Source: Symbiodinium natans (Eukaryota; Sar; Dinophyceae; Suessiales; Symbiodiniaceae). Taken from it: DNA of 42,500 bases. The notes beneath the pieces were generated by a model. That model made no database searches and was not told the DNA's origin. It saw only the letters and a list, made by a program, of their open reading frames with translations. Shown here in pieces: positions 19,545 through 28,835 of this stretch; within the stretch, counting starts at the first letter, position 1; every line of letters begins with the position of its first letter. The DNA is taken from contig CAJNDS010001546.1 in assembly GCA_905221605.1 (NCBI GenBank), positions 1 through 42,500 on the forward strand, read 5' to 3'. A program made the position numbers and the translations under genes.

Positions 19545-20080
19545 CTGTGCACCCCGCGTGGTTGGGGTCGCGTGAGGTTGGCCTTTGTGGGGGTACGGCC
19601 GTGTGTTTGTCTCCGTTGCTGTCTGGTTGGGTGGTGACTGTGGTGACGGGCATTTGCTGTGGTTGGAGTGCTGGGTCTATTTTTTCCTGGTTCCCTTCGT
19701 TCCTTATGTTTGGCGCTCTTGTGCTTCCGGTGGGTCAGGCGCTCTGGTACGGGACCTCCCACAAGTTCGTTCGGTGGCCTCGCATCGGCGTCCTGGCCTG
19801 GTGCTGGGTGCTTCCCTCTCCTTGTAGTAGTTGTTCCGCGTTGTTCCACCACAGTGCAGTCTCCATGGGTTCGGGATCTCCCAGCGTACTGGACTGTCGG
19901 CTTGATTCTCCCGTCGCGGGTGCCCTTCTTGAAGATCTCTGTGTCTTCGCCCCTTGAGGTTGTTGTGGTACAAGGCTCTTGCTGCACCCTTCTCTACGTC
20001 ATTGCCCATTGCTCGCGCCCCCCCCCCCCCCAGAATTCTTGGTCTCTTCATGGCTTCTTGGCACGGGGATGTCATAACTG
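19545..20080 (-). pseudogene. Possible decayed coding region, frame uncertain
   Basis: Over some 450 bp the minus strand is nearly stop-free in two frames and has natural-looking pieces in the third (ALVPQQPQGAKTQRSSRRA, METALWWNNAEQLLQGEGST, then after a TGA NEGNQEKIDPALQPQQMP). Frames would have to switch to keep the best pieces, suggesting a degenerate gene or short introns. The plus strand is open too (180 codons) but Cys/Trp/Val-rich. Low confidence in any single reading. Confidence 0.3.
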
Positions 20081-20234
20081 GACGAGAGGAAGGGGTGCCC
20101 TGGGTACCGAATCACGCACGCCCCCCTTCTTCACCTTTGCGACTGCGTCCGCCGAGGCCTGAGGCGTTTAGATCCAAGTCTAGGGAACCACTAAGAAGTG
20201 TACCCGTGTACCAGCGTTTTGGATTGTTTTGGGA

Positions 20235-20395
20235 CCCCCCCGCCCCCGCCCCCCCACCCCCCCCCCAACCCCCCACCCCCCCACACCCCCCCACCCCCCC
20301 CCCCCCCCCCCTCGACCCCCCAAACAACTTACACCTCAAGCTTTTCCCTACTCCCCCCCAAACCCCCCCCCCCCCCTTACCCCCGCTACTTCTCG
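20235..20395. repeat. C-rich low-complexity tract
   Basis: Runs of CCCCCCACC and a 15-base C run near 20296-20310. Open frames give Pro/His-rich artefacts. Confidence 0.9.
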
Positions 20396-20494
20396 CCCCA
20401 CCACGAAAAACGTGCCTGTCAACCATGCTGTCTGCTTCCTGCCGCCTCGGTACCCTTACCGAGGCGGCCCCGCGTTAGCGATAAAATTGCATCT

Positions 20495-20572
20495 CCTGAA
20501 TCCCTCCCTCCCGCTCTCCCTCCCTCCCTCTCCCTCTCTCTCCCTCCCTTCCTCCCTCCCTCTCCAGATCTC
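20495..20572. repeat. CCCT/CTCC polypyrimidine tract
   Basis: Tandem CCCTCCCTCC and CTCTCTCC words on the plus strand; low complexity. Confidence 0.85.
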
Positions 20573-21026
20573 TCCGGTCTTCTTTGGTCTCCGAAGCCCG
20601 CCCAGACCTAAAAGCACGCGCCCAACTCCGCTTTGCTGACGTCGCTGGGAAGGCTCATGGAAGGTTCCCTAGCAGCGGTGTTCAGGAGCCGGAGAGGCTG
20701 CTGGGTTTCGGGTCTTGGCGGGGGGTTTAGCCAGCTCCTGAATTGTGCTGGCAGTTTTGCGCAGCTCACCGCCGGAATGTCACGCCGCCAATGCCAGACA
20801 GAGTGAAGGGAAAGACGGGCTCTATCCTCGGGGGCGAAGGCCGGCGTTTGGTGTAGCTTGTTGGAGGAGGGTTATTTTCACTTTTCTGGGATCTACCCCA
20901 GTGAATAATCTGCATCGCAAGCTTCCAGCATCCGCTCTGCAGCCAGCCATGAACCGAAAAAGGTGAATGCCCTGCCAAAACAGCCTGTAGAAGCACTCCA
21001 AAACCCGAGCGGATCCCCTCAGTTCC
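20573..21026. other. No gene recognised
   Basis: No open frame with good composition plus boundaries was identified. Confidence 0.45.
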
Positions 21027-21356
21027 TCACACCCTGATGCCCCAACTGCCAAACAAAATGATCTCCAGCACAGGCTTTAGCCAGGCTTCACCGAGCAGGT
21101 TGCCGGCTTCTCGAAGGGACCGCACGTCTGAAGGCTCAGTTGCTTCAGGCTTGGCATTCAGGAGTTTTTTTGACGTCGGCTTTGTCTGGGGTCGATTTAT
21201 CGGGGGAGACGTCAAAGGCTTTCGGCCTTTCAACTTAGGATGTGGGAGATTGTTGCTTTTTGGTTCGAGGTTTTGAGGAGTTGTGGGGCTTTGTAGTGGT
21301 CGTCGTTGAGACACGACCATCTCAAAATTACCCAAAATCAAGGCAGTTCCTGACAT
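21027..21356 (-). CDS. 109-codon ORF with ATG start, unrecognised
   Basis: Starts with ATG (MSGTALILGNFEMVV) and stays open to the end of a well-composed hydrophobic segment (EAWLKPVLEIILFGSWG). The frame then meets GTGTGAGG, which can be a splice donor, so this is probably a first exon. The middle is Pro/Lys-rich (PPINRPQTKPTSKKLL). Amphipathic ends with a disordered basic linker suggest a real protein, but no family was recognised. Confidence 0.5.
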   Translation of the reverse strand: MSGTALILGNFEMVVSQRRPLQSPTTPQNLEPKSNNLPHPKLKGRKPLTSPPINRPQTKPTSKKLLNAKPEATEPSDVRSLREAGNLLGEAWLKPVLEIILFGSWGIRV

Positions 21357-21730
21357 GGCCTGGGTATGCCTGGGTCACAGAACGCCCACGTCCTGCCCAC
21401 GTCCTGCCTGCTTGTCTGGAGCATTGGGCAAGGTCAACCCAAGGTGCGAGGTGTCGTAGTCCTTGGAGTGAGGGAGTCTTCAAGGATGCTATGATGTGCT
21501 GAGAGCGAGAAGTTCTGAAAACCAAAACATTTCGCACAGTAGCAGTGTGCCTTGCGCAAGTTCGATCTAGGATATCTTAGGCGCCAAGGGTCGCTTTCCC
21601 CCCGTCAAGGTTGGAGAGTTTTGGGTTTGGAGAGTCTGGTCTGTTGTTTGGGGTTCGGCTGAAGGTTCCGTCACTGCGCGGTTGGTGGTTGGATTGTGGC
21701 GTTGAAGGTTCTGGAGTCCGATTCCAGACC

Positions 21731-22087
21731 TCAGTGCTCAGTGCTCAGAGACCAACGAAGCTTGGATTCGTGAGATGTGTTGTGAGATCGAAGGCCGATA
21801 TGCTGAGGACATCCGATGTTGTTCGGTTGGCTTCCAGCTTTCCCACCATCACCTAAAAGCCGATGCCACACTCCTGCTGCCGCCCCCTTCCCTTCCCCCG
21901 AGAGCCATATACTACCCTGAGCTTCCTTAAAAGTGTAATGAAAAAAACCTTCCAGCACCCCAAATTCCAAACGATCAGCCGTCTCAACCTCTGTGCGCGA
22001 ACAGGGCTCATTCACCGTCTTTTCCATGCAGGCCTGGATCTTAGAGCTCTGATCCGCTGCGCCCAAGACCTCCACGAGGCAAAGCAT
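21731..22087 (-). CDS. 118-codon ORF with ATG start, unrecognised
   Basis: Starts MLCLVEVLGAADQSSKIQA and continues with a Cys/Glu-rich segment (MEKTVNEPCSRTEVETAD). After codon 46 it crosses a GTTTTTTTCATTACAC...TTTTAAG stretch that could itself be a tiny intron. The C-terminal part is less regular. The plus strand is also open (21863-22105) with plausible composition, so strand choice is moderate. Confidence 0.4.
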   Translation of the reverse strand: MLCLVEVLGAADQSSKIQACMEKTVNEPCSRTEVETADRLEFGVLEGFFHYTFKEAQGSIWLSGEGKGAAAGVWHRLLGDGGKAGSQPNNIGCPQHIGLRSHNTSHESKLRWSLSTEH

Positions 22088-22105
22088 CCTGCTGCGGGAG
22101 CTTGA

Positions 22106-22640
22106 AAGTCCGGAAGGCTCTGCTTTGAGATGCGCCTCTTTGAGCTGTGAGCCCTACACTCCTAAGATGTCCTGAGCCCAGGGGTGCAAAGGCCTCAGTC
22201 TTATGATGACTTTGGCTGTACAGGGCTTAGACAAAGCTGAGAGGAGCTGTGGGGTGCTTTGGTACCTGCAGGCCTTTCAGGGGGGTAAAGCCGAAAGCCC
22301 TGAAACTCCAAAAGCCCTTCAGGTCAAGCGCCTGATTTTGTAAGCCCTTGTACTAATTGTACCCTTACACTTCCCCACTTCTGTTTGAAGCGTTCTGCCA
22401 TGGCGGTCCTCTTCAATGCGACCCACTCTGTGGCGCGGCTGGTCTCGCGGCAAGCGGGGCTTTAGCAAAACTTAAGGAGAGCGTTCTTTGAAACTGCTGG
22501 AATCTGCCCCTGAGACCCTCGAGTATTCTCACAGTCGAGTATCTCACGGTTTGGACTGTTCTATCTCCTTGCACACTCCCTGTTGGCAAGGGCGTGCGTT
22601 GAGGGTCTTTGGGCTCCGGATCTCAGAGGACAGGTTTCCC
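22106..22640. other. No gene recognised
   Basis: Short frames only, with no supported exon. G/C runs begin just after. Confidence 0.45.
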
Positions 22641-22642
22641 CG

Positions 22643-22644
<2 letters not shown>

Positions 22645-22678
<34 letters not shown>
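22645..22678 (+). repeat. 34-base poly-G run
   Basis: Uninterrupted G; followed by GAAGGTTTGAGGGTTGAAG, which resembles decayed telomeric sequence. Confidence 0.95.
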
Positions 22679-22680
<2 letters not shown>

Positions 22681-22824
22681 GTTGAAGGTTTGAGGGTTGA
22701 AGTGCTTAAGGTTTAAGGTTTTGGGGTTAGGGACTCTCGACGTCTTCGGCTCGTCGTCCCCCGTTACTACAAGAAAAGCCACCAAAACCCCCATGTGTGG
22801 GGAGGGAAAGGGGGGAGGGGGGCA

Positions 22825-22864
<40 letters not shown>
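22825..22864 (+). repeat. 40-base poly-G run
   Basis: The longest homopolymer in the window, preceded by GGGGGAGGGGGGCA. Exact length in such runs is likely uncertain in the assembly. Confidence 0.95.
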
Positions 22865-22865
<1 letters not shown>

Positions 22866-23212
22866 GGGCCTCTCTTGCCTCTTTTGCCTGCTGGGAGGGG
22901 CTTCAACTGCCTCTGGTCCTGGCGAACCGTCCGCTTGCGGACCCCGGTTTCCTAGGGGGGGTACCCATTTGAGGCAAAAAAAAGGGTCCGAACACCTCCG
23001 GCCCGAGGCCTCGTCGGAGAATAGAGTCCCCTCAAGGGCATATTGAGGGGTAAAGGGCCGTATATGCAATCCCTTAAAGGGCATATTTTGGGGGAAAGTA
23101 GGGTACCGCTCCGCAGGTGGAGGCCGATCCCGAATGCTTCGAGCATCGAGTGAGGCGTCGGCGGTGTGAGCTGGATCTGCTCAACGCGCTATTGACGTGG
23201 CCCCACTGACTC

Positions 23213-23281
23213 AGGGTTTAGGGTTTAGGGTTTAGGGTTTAGGGTTTAGGGTTTAGGGTTTAGGGTTTAGGGTTTAGGGTT
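23213..23281 (+). repeat. Interstitial telomeric array, about ten TTTAGGG units
   Basis: Sixty-nine bases of perfect TTTAGGG repeat. The type is shared by plants, several algae and dinoflagellates. It lies 6 nt beyond the stop of the minus-strand exon at 23288-23403, so it would fall in the 3' UTR of that gene. Confidence 0.95.
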
Positions 23282-23287
23282 CCCGGC

Positions 23288-23403
23288 CTAATGGCGACAT
23301 GTGCCGACGTGCTTGGCTTGTTCCTCAGGTTTCCCCATCCGCACCTCGAGTGTCGAAGCATCCTGTCGCTCCGCCTGCTTGGCCAGGTCCACGGATTCGT
23401 AGC
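23288..23403 (-). CDS. Terminal exon, charged helical tail
   Basis: Begins after a good acceptor (CGAGCTCCAATCCCAG) with two bases finishing a codon, then 37 codons and TAG. The peptide is charged and probably helical (YESVDLAKQAERQDASTLEV, then MGKPEEQAKHVG). The upstream exon is unresolved: a frame ending at a GTGAGC donor near 23632 is open but has the wrong phase, and a plus-strand exon candidate overlaps it. Confidence 0.45.
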
Positions 23404-23619
23404 CTGGGATTGGAGCTCGAAAACAGCGTACAGGTTGAGGAGAAACACAAATCAAGCTGGGAAGACACAGCAGCATCAACAAGACACAGCAGCAGAACGT
23501 GACTGGAGGAGGAGCATTCCACGAAAGAAACGACTGAAAGCAGCCCTGATTGCACGTGATTGTCATTGCTGGCCCTCGTATTCATCACATCCCACCCAGC
23601 GCCTAACTTTGCCTCTACA

Positions 23620-23766
23620 GGGCTCACAGGTGTTAGCGTGATGTATGCAGAGTCTGCGATTTGCATTCTCCGAGCTGCTGACATGGGGTCACGTGACCCA
23701 CTCCAGATCAACAAGTACGCCAGCGAGCACATGCGGGCGTTAGAAGAGCTGGCTCGGCAGTCATAA
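23620..23766 (+). CDS. Candidate plus-strand terminal exon
   Basis: After the good acceptor CTTTGCCTCTACAG the plus strand reads about 48 codons (VMYAESAICILRAADMGS, then INKYASEHMRALEELARQS) to a TAA. The composition is convincing. The minus strand over the same bases is also open, so only one of the two can be right. Confidence 0.35.
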   Translation, partial: GLTGVSVMYAESAICILRAADMGSRDPLQINKYASEHMRALEELARQS

Positions 23767-23769
23767 AGC

Positions 23770-24525
23770 CATCATAGAGGTCTACGGCAAGCAGTCGCAG
23801 ACTGCAAGCGAGCTCTCGCCATTCCGGCCCGTCACGCATCCGGCTCTGCAGGGCAGCCCGTGTGCAGCGCAATCCACAGAAAAGACAAGGACAAGCTTGA
23901 CAGGCCTCGGGCACTCTGGCTGGCCGGGTTCCTGGAATCTGGCGATGCGGATGTGGAATCGGGAGTTGAAATTTGTGGCGCACTTGGGTTGATCATGTTC
24001 GGGCTTCAGGGCCTGGCAGCGAAGGCTACCCTATGGCCTGTCCCAAAGCATTGTGCACCTGCCAGGAATTCTAAAAGGCTGAAATTTGAAAGCTGAGAAG
24101 CAGGAGTCGTAGTCGCTGCACGTCTCCACCTGTCAGCATTCCAGTTCCTATTGGAACCTGTAAAGCCCGTGCCATGCTCCGATGCCACATTACCACATAT
24201 TGTTCCCCTCCAGTAGTGCGGGCACGTTCTTTCTTACAAGATGTGCCTGGCTGAACCAAGTTAGTGGCATCTTTGACTCAGAGTCCGAATCACATGCCCG
24301 ACTCCATGATCGCTTTGTATAAGGCGAAGATCCCACTAGTCTTCATGTCATGGTTTCTTGCATCAGCTTGAGAAGTCAGTCACTTGAGAAGCCAGTCGGT
24401 CGGTCAACTTGCTGCTCCAATTAACGTGCAAAGCAGGGCATTGCCAGCCAAAGGCACCGACATACGGTGCTGTTGCTCCAAAAGACTCGAATTTGGCCCT
24501 CAGAGCTCGTAGAAGTCTTAGAGTC
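23770..24525. other. No gene recognised
   Basis: A minus frame at 23708-23983 is open but has no boundaries. Possibly the 3' region of the secreted-protein gene. Confidence 0.4.
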
Positions 24526-24963
24526 TTAGACCTCGCCACCAGCTGGAGTGGAGCATTCCTGGCTGGAGAGTGCCACCTGGACGGCCCACGGCTTCACAAC
24601 GTTGACGACAAACTGATCCTGGTCTGGGCAGTACCTGACACTGTACTCCGCGGAGCCCAAGCCACAGTCAGCCTCATTCTCAATCGTCACTGCATTGTCC
24701 TGGTTCTGGAACGCAGCGCCATCGCACTGACCAGCCTGGGGGCCCTCGGCCTTCATGTCCACCACACCCGTTGAGCCATCGAAGCTGAGGACCTTGAGTG
24801 AGAAGGTCTCCATCAACAGCCGGCCACCATAGCAACGGGGACTCCCGTTCTCGATGGTGGGGAGGCTCCCCTCGCCCGAGCATGCCATCAGGGTCTTGGT
24901 GCCCCGCAGGCTGCTATCGGCAAAGGCCAAGCAGGGCAAGAACACGAAGAGAGCACGGGCCAT
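24526..24963 (-). CDS. Small secreted six-cysteine protein
   Basis: A 145-residue single-exon ORF with an ATG start. Residues 1-15 form a short signal peptide (MARALFVFLPCLAFA) with a likely cleavage near residue 15-18. The mature part has six cysteines (28, 44, 80, 100, 112, 137), enough for three disulphides, and alternating beta-strand-like segments (LLMETFSLKVLSFDGSTGVV, FVVNVVKPWAVQVAL). A role in the secretory pathway or outside the cell is inferred. The stop follows GGCGAGGTCTAAG, so a donor at GTCTAA could extend the gene. A CATATAAAG box lies about 35 nt before the ATG, perhaps by chance. Family not recognised. Confidence 0.65.
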   Translation of the reverse strand: MARALFVFLPCLAFADSSLRGTKTLMACSGEGSLPTIENGSPRCYGGRLLMETFSLKVLSFDGSTGVVDMKAEGPQAGQCDGAAFQNQDNAVTIENEADCGLGSAEYSVRYCPDQDQFVVNVVKPWAVQVALSSQECSTPAGGEV

Positions 24964-25192
24964 GGCGTCCGGTCAGGGAAGGAATGCTTTCGGTTCTTTA
25001 TATGACTCGTGGCAGGAGCCGAAACTTGCCGAATGGAAGGGCGAAGGCTCAGGCACCATTCAGACGCTCCCATGCGATGCTCGCCTTGGCCTTCACCCTT
25101 AAAAGATAGGAACAAGGGGACCTTGAAAAACGACCTTAACAAAAAGCCTGCAAAACTAGCTACACTCAGTTGACTCAATTCCTTAGCAGGAC

Positions 25193-25279
25193 CCTGGAGG
25201 TTGGCCTTCTCGTGGTAGTTCTCGCACAGCGCCTTCTCCTTCAGAGCTGACACATCATGGCACATTGGCAAAGAGGTTT
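25193..25279 (-). CDS. Exon, Cys/Lys/Glu-rich helical segment
   Basis: After CCCTTCAG two bases complete a codon, then 28 codons read MCHDVSALKEKALCENYHEK and on, ending before a weak GTCCTGC donor. The leading phase matches the phase-1 end of the exon at 26202-26362, a 922-nt intron away. Function unknown. Confidence 0.4.
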
Positions 25280-26201
25280 CTGAAGGGCTTATTATAAACC
25301 TATTGTAAATCTTAGAATCCGCAGGACGTGCAGCCAGGGTTTAAAGCCAGGACAGTTCTTCAGGGCAAAGGCTAAGGGCTGAGGTGTGAGGGTTTGCCGG
25401 TTCGCCTTCAAGCTGAGGCTTTGGATCCAAGGACATCGCAGACATCCGGCCCGAACCAGACCTACAAACGTAACAGCCTGCACGTGATGGGCCTCTGCCG
25501 TCTGGCCCTGCTGCGTGGTGGTAGGCCCGGTCGTGGTCGTCGTCACCACCACTATCTGACTGCACTCCAGCTGCCTCGGACTAAGAATGTCGTTAGGGTG
25601 CTGACCTGAAGTAGCTTGAAGTCAGCCCCCAACAGCGCCAGCCTTAAATCTAACTAGAACGGCTGAAGCCCTGAAATTCAGCCCAAGAGGCTTCTCAGTG
25701 AGCGAGTTTCGCAGAATTGTGCAGTGTGAAGTCTTGGAGTCCTGTCCGGAGAGGCTTAGGACTCAGAATTCCAGCCAACAACCTGGACATGAAGCCTGAC
25801 CCCAAACCCTCAGAACTGGCCGGCAAAAAACATCTAAGCAAACCTTTTTTCTCCGCCTCGCAACTCAAGGGCATAAGTTTCTCGAAGTGCGAGGCCCCCT
25901 AGACTACCTATAGAGACCAAAAAGGAACTGCACGCTAAGCCCTTCAGCCACCAAAGCCGCCAGACCCCCACTATCAGGAGAGGGGCTGTGAGCGCAGTGA
26001 AATTGCTGCAGTTCCTTGCGTTGGTCAGGGAAGGAAGCGTCCACATCTAGGGTCAGGGTCTTCTTTGGGGTCAGGATATGCGTAACACCCAAGCATCTTC
26101 GTTTGGAGTTTGCACTGATGGTTGCATGCTGGGAGAGCTCGTCGGTGCTGTTGTTCTGCTGCCCGGGCAAGTTTCAAACCCCAGACAAAGAGCTTGCACA
26201 C
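25280..26201. other. Probable intron; one Thr-rich frame
   Basis: Minus frame 25292-25552 begins with a Thr-rich run (VVTTTTTGPTTTQQ) from a GTG/ACC-rich segment near 25508-25556. No paired boundaries; treated as intronic. Confidence 0.35.
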
Positions 26202-26362
26202 CGCAGCGCCCCAGCGCCGTACAGGCTGAACTCTCGCTGACGAGATGCTGCTTCTTCGCGACGTAGTCGGCGAGGACCTGCACATCGCGCTCCAGGTACT
26301 GCTCGTAGGAACCTGCCAACCAACCGGCGACTACCCTCAAGGAGTGGTTCTCGGACGCGTCG
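26202..26362 (-). CDS. Exon, amphipathic segment
   Basis: Between an acceptor-like GTGCTGGCAG and a GTGTGC donor-like site. It reads AGSYEQYLERDVQVLADYVA, then KKQHLVSESSACTALGRC: one base, 53 codons, one base. The frame stays open further (to about 26071) into a Thr/Pro/Ser-rich stretch (TTAPTSSPSMQPSVQTP), so an alternative donor at GTGTTA near 26085 is possible. No family recognised. Confidence 0.45.
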
Positions 26363-27518
26363 CTGCCAGCACGGCCACTAATCGGACAGCGATGATGGCC
26401 TTAAGGAAAGCAAAAACAAGAACAACTGGCCTGCAAAAGTGTCGTTGCACCTTGCAGCCTTCGCCTCCGCCACAGTCCTTGATTTTGAGCTCTCAGGCTC
26501 TCAGGGTGTTGTGAAAGCTCGCGTGAGTTAGCTGAAAATGCTCAATTCTGGCACACGCATCTCAAACTGTCAGGGAATAATCCCAACCACCCAGTCCACA
26601 GAGACCAGCCATGAACTCTGAGAACTACCGTGGAACAGAATTTGTATACTCACTGCAACTCTCTCCAAGCATCTAAGCACGTTTCTAAATTCTAATCGGA
26701 CCGAACCTTCAGTTGAGGCCGCAAATACAACTCAACTAGCAGCTTGTGCCGAAACAAAAGGACTTCGGAGACCGACACCAAACGGCTCGGGGGCGCAGGA
26801 AAGGGCAGGGGCTCAGGCGTGCGAGTTGTTAAGGTAGAGTTGTGAAGGTTTGATATGTTTGGTATAATGGTATTGGACTGATGGTCTGTGTAGTGCCCTG
26901 ACACTGTGCGCTGGAGTTCCTGGGAGTTCCTGGAGTCGAACTATTGCGAAGATTTGCGAAGCTAATATTCGCTCGATTTTTCCCGACCGAGATGCTTGAA
27001 GTGGAAGTTGGCGCACACCGCATCCGAAGCCATCTTCGCGGCCGCAGCCTCGGACTCACCTGGCAGTCAAGAGCTTTCAGCTTCAAGCGCCTACAGGGGA
27101 AAAAGAGCTGGCGAGTCGAAGTACTGAGAGTTAGGGTGCAATCTTGGGGGCTTGAAGATTTTTTTAGGGCTCAGGGTGCAGATTTGTTCGGGTCCCGAAC
27201 CGAGTCTTTAGGAGGCTCTTGGGCCTTCGGTGCTACGCTCCGGATCAGGCAAACATTAAAACAAATTCCTCCAAAACCAAGGCAACCTTCCAGTTTCATC
27301 CTGAAGCTCCAAAAAACATCCTAAAGTTCTGAATACTAAGCAACAGAATTGTATAAAGTAACGAACCAAGGCCCTTTATTCGACTGGGTATGGAGCTGTG
27401 GGAAAAGATGCATGTACAAAAACACCGCATATGAATCAACGAGCTATGAGGCCGCGCACGGTCGTGCACTCTAGATTCGGGCTTTCAGGATTCTCATCCT
27501 GACACCTTTAGAATTTAC
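26363..27518. other. Probable intron(s) with competing exon-like pieces
   Basis: Two pieces are worth noting. A 31-nt stretch (27060-27090) lies between a very good acceptor (TTTTTCCCCTGTAG) and a perfect CAG/GTGAGT donor. Directly downstream, a frame (26962-27059) reads SEAAAAKMASDAVCANFHFK to a TAG. They are mutually exclusive and neither fits the phase of the flanking exons. Confidence 0.35.
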
Positions 27519-27618
27519 AAGCCAGGCACAGGCAATGACGGAGGCGTTGATGGTTTGGATCTCTGCCAGGCACTGTTCCAGCTCGGCGCTGGTCGGCGCC
27601 AGCGTGGTGGTAAGTATC
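27519..27618 (-). CDS. Exon of the 27.5-28.7 kb split gene (weakly attached)
   Basis: After GTTTGGGATTCAG, one base then 33 codons (TTLAPTSAELEQCLAEIQTI, NASVIACAWL) to a GTAAAT donor. The composition is good, but the phase does not match the end chosen for 27761-27864. Either that exon has another donor (for example a GC donor a few bases on) or an exon is missing. Confidence 0.4.
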
Positions 27619-27760
27619 CTGAATCCCAAACACTTGAAACAAAAACAGCACGGCCCCTGAGCCAACTTTCGGCATCGGTATCTACAGAAGAAGGCAGTTG
27701 GGGGTATCAAGCGAGGAAGCGACTAAACGGAAAACCCAACAACTTGTAGCATCTTGGGAC

Positions 27761-27864
27761 CAGAATCGTCGTGGTGGTCACGGTGGTGCTGGGAGCCGGC
27801 GTCGTGATGTTTGCCATGGAGGCAGTCATCTTTGAGTCGCCTCATGCTCTCAGCGTTAGCAGGG
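27761..27864 (-). CDS. His/Asp-rich exon of the split gene
   Basis: Begins after the strong acceptor GACCCCATTCCCACAG. In the phase left by the preceding exon it reads PANAESMRRLKDDCLHGKHH, then a His/Asp-rich stretch (SQHHRDHHDDSG). His/Asp clusters can bind metal, but the run also reflects a CAC/GAC-rich base composition. In another frame the same bases give a Thr-rich peptide. The donor (GTCCCA) is weak. Confidence 0.4.
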
Positions 27865-28158
27865 CTGTGGGAATGGGGTCGGGTTTTGGGGGCGCCGGTC
27901 GCGCAGGATTCCATTGCCACTGGCTACATTTGTTGTCCTTCTTAAGGTATGACATGTGTAACTGTACAGCAAACAGGGTGAAAACGGACATCTGGCAGAG
28001 GTCCTACTGCCCAGAGCCTTCTTCCTAAGCGGCTGTTTGTTTTTCTTTTTGGTCGGTCTGTCGGGTGTCAAGAGGCTCGCAAAGTGATAGTGAGGACTCC
28101 CACTCGCGGCATCCGTGAACTCAGTGATGCTGTCGCGTTTCTTTGTTGGAGGGGTCAC

Positions 28159-28258
28159 TCGCTCTTCTTTGACCGGCTCCTGTAGTGCATGAACAGAACT
28201 TGTGATGCGATCAAGCGTTCCTGCAATTCCTGCACTCCCGGATCGTCGCTCGCTGACG
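28159..28258 (-). CDS. Amphipathic exon of the split gene
   Basis: Two bases, 32 codons and two bases between CTGATGCCCAG and a GTGACC donor. Reads DDPGVQELQERLIASQVLFM and a basic end (HYRSRSKKS). The 52-nt intron before it (28259-28310) and the 294-nt intron after it preserve phase on both sides. A different frame is open for longer (27856-28278, basic and NLS-like) and is the main alternative. Confidence 0.45.
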
Positions 28259-28310
28259 CTGGGCATCAGAATCGGCAATGGGCCTCATGCATCAATCATC
28301 ATCAATCCAC

Positions 28311-28458
28311 CTTGAAGATCACGAGATGAGGTGGAAGAGCTGCAACGTAGGTTCTTGAGTTGCCTCTCTGCGGGATACACTTCATTGCTCATGTCCTTCA
28401 TGACTAGTCCATGCTTCGAGACGCTTTGTCGATTCATTGTCCGACATGGCGTGAGTGA
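28311..28458 (-). CDS. Exon of the split gene
   Basis: Forty-nine codons plus one base, after AAGAAGCCCAG and before a GTGGAT donor. Reads TMNRQSVSKHGLVMKDMSNE, then VYPAERQLKNLRCSSSTSSR. The phase fits both neighbours. The overlapping frame 28382-28648 is longer and also natural, so confidence is moderate. Confidence 0.45.
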
Positions 28459-28655
28459 CTGGGCTTCTTATATCTTGCCAAGGCTGCAATACTGGCTCTA
28501 TGGCTCTCTCTCCTTTTTGTCGAGCTCTCCCTTTGCTTCGTTTCATCCAGGCATCTTCCATGATTCCATGGGTGGCATCGCTGCTAGGCACTACGATCCC
28601 TCGCCTCTCGGTTGCTTGGAGGGACTCAAAAGCGGGGTATCCCTTCAAAGCTTAC

Positions 28656-28709
28656 ACAGCGTGCACCCAAGATGCAGCTTGTGTAGCCGGACACGTCAGT
28701 TAACTCGGC
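28656..28709 (-). CDS. Small phase-0 exon of the split gene
   Basis: Exactly 18 codons (AELTDVSGYTSCILGARC) between a good acceptor (CTTTTGTCCGGTGCAG) and a strong GTAAGC donor. This is the most upstream exon of the chain that could be fixed. Upstream sequence (28.8-29.5 kb) has further minus-strand readings. Confidence 0.5.
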
Positions 28710-28835
28710 CTGCACCGGACAAAAGGCTGTTTCGACCACTGAAGAAGTTAGACCGATGAAGGGTTCTGTTGCTCTTAAGTAGTTTTCTTTCAGGTCGGGA
28801 CAACTTGGAAACGCTGGGAGTTTATGGGATGAGAT

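Noticed and set aside
19325-19987. 220-codon minus-strand ORF, Arg/Thr/His-rich
   Set aside because: Extreme composition and passage through a C/G run. A different frame over part of the region has a better composition, so this exact ORF is not called.
23565-23732. Minus-strand exon ending at GTGAGC near 23632 as partner of 23288-23403
   Set aside because: Its best frame ends in phase 0 while the next exon needs phase 1; the phase-compatible frame meets a stop.
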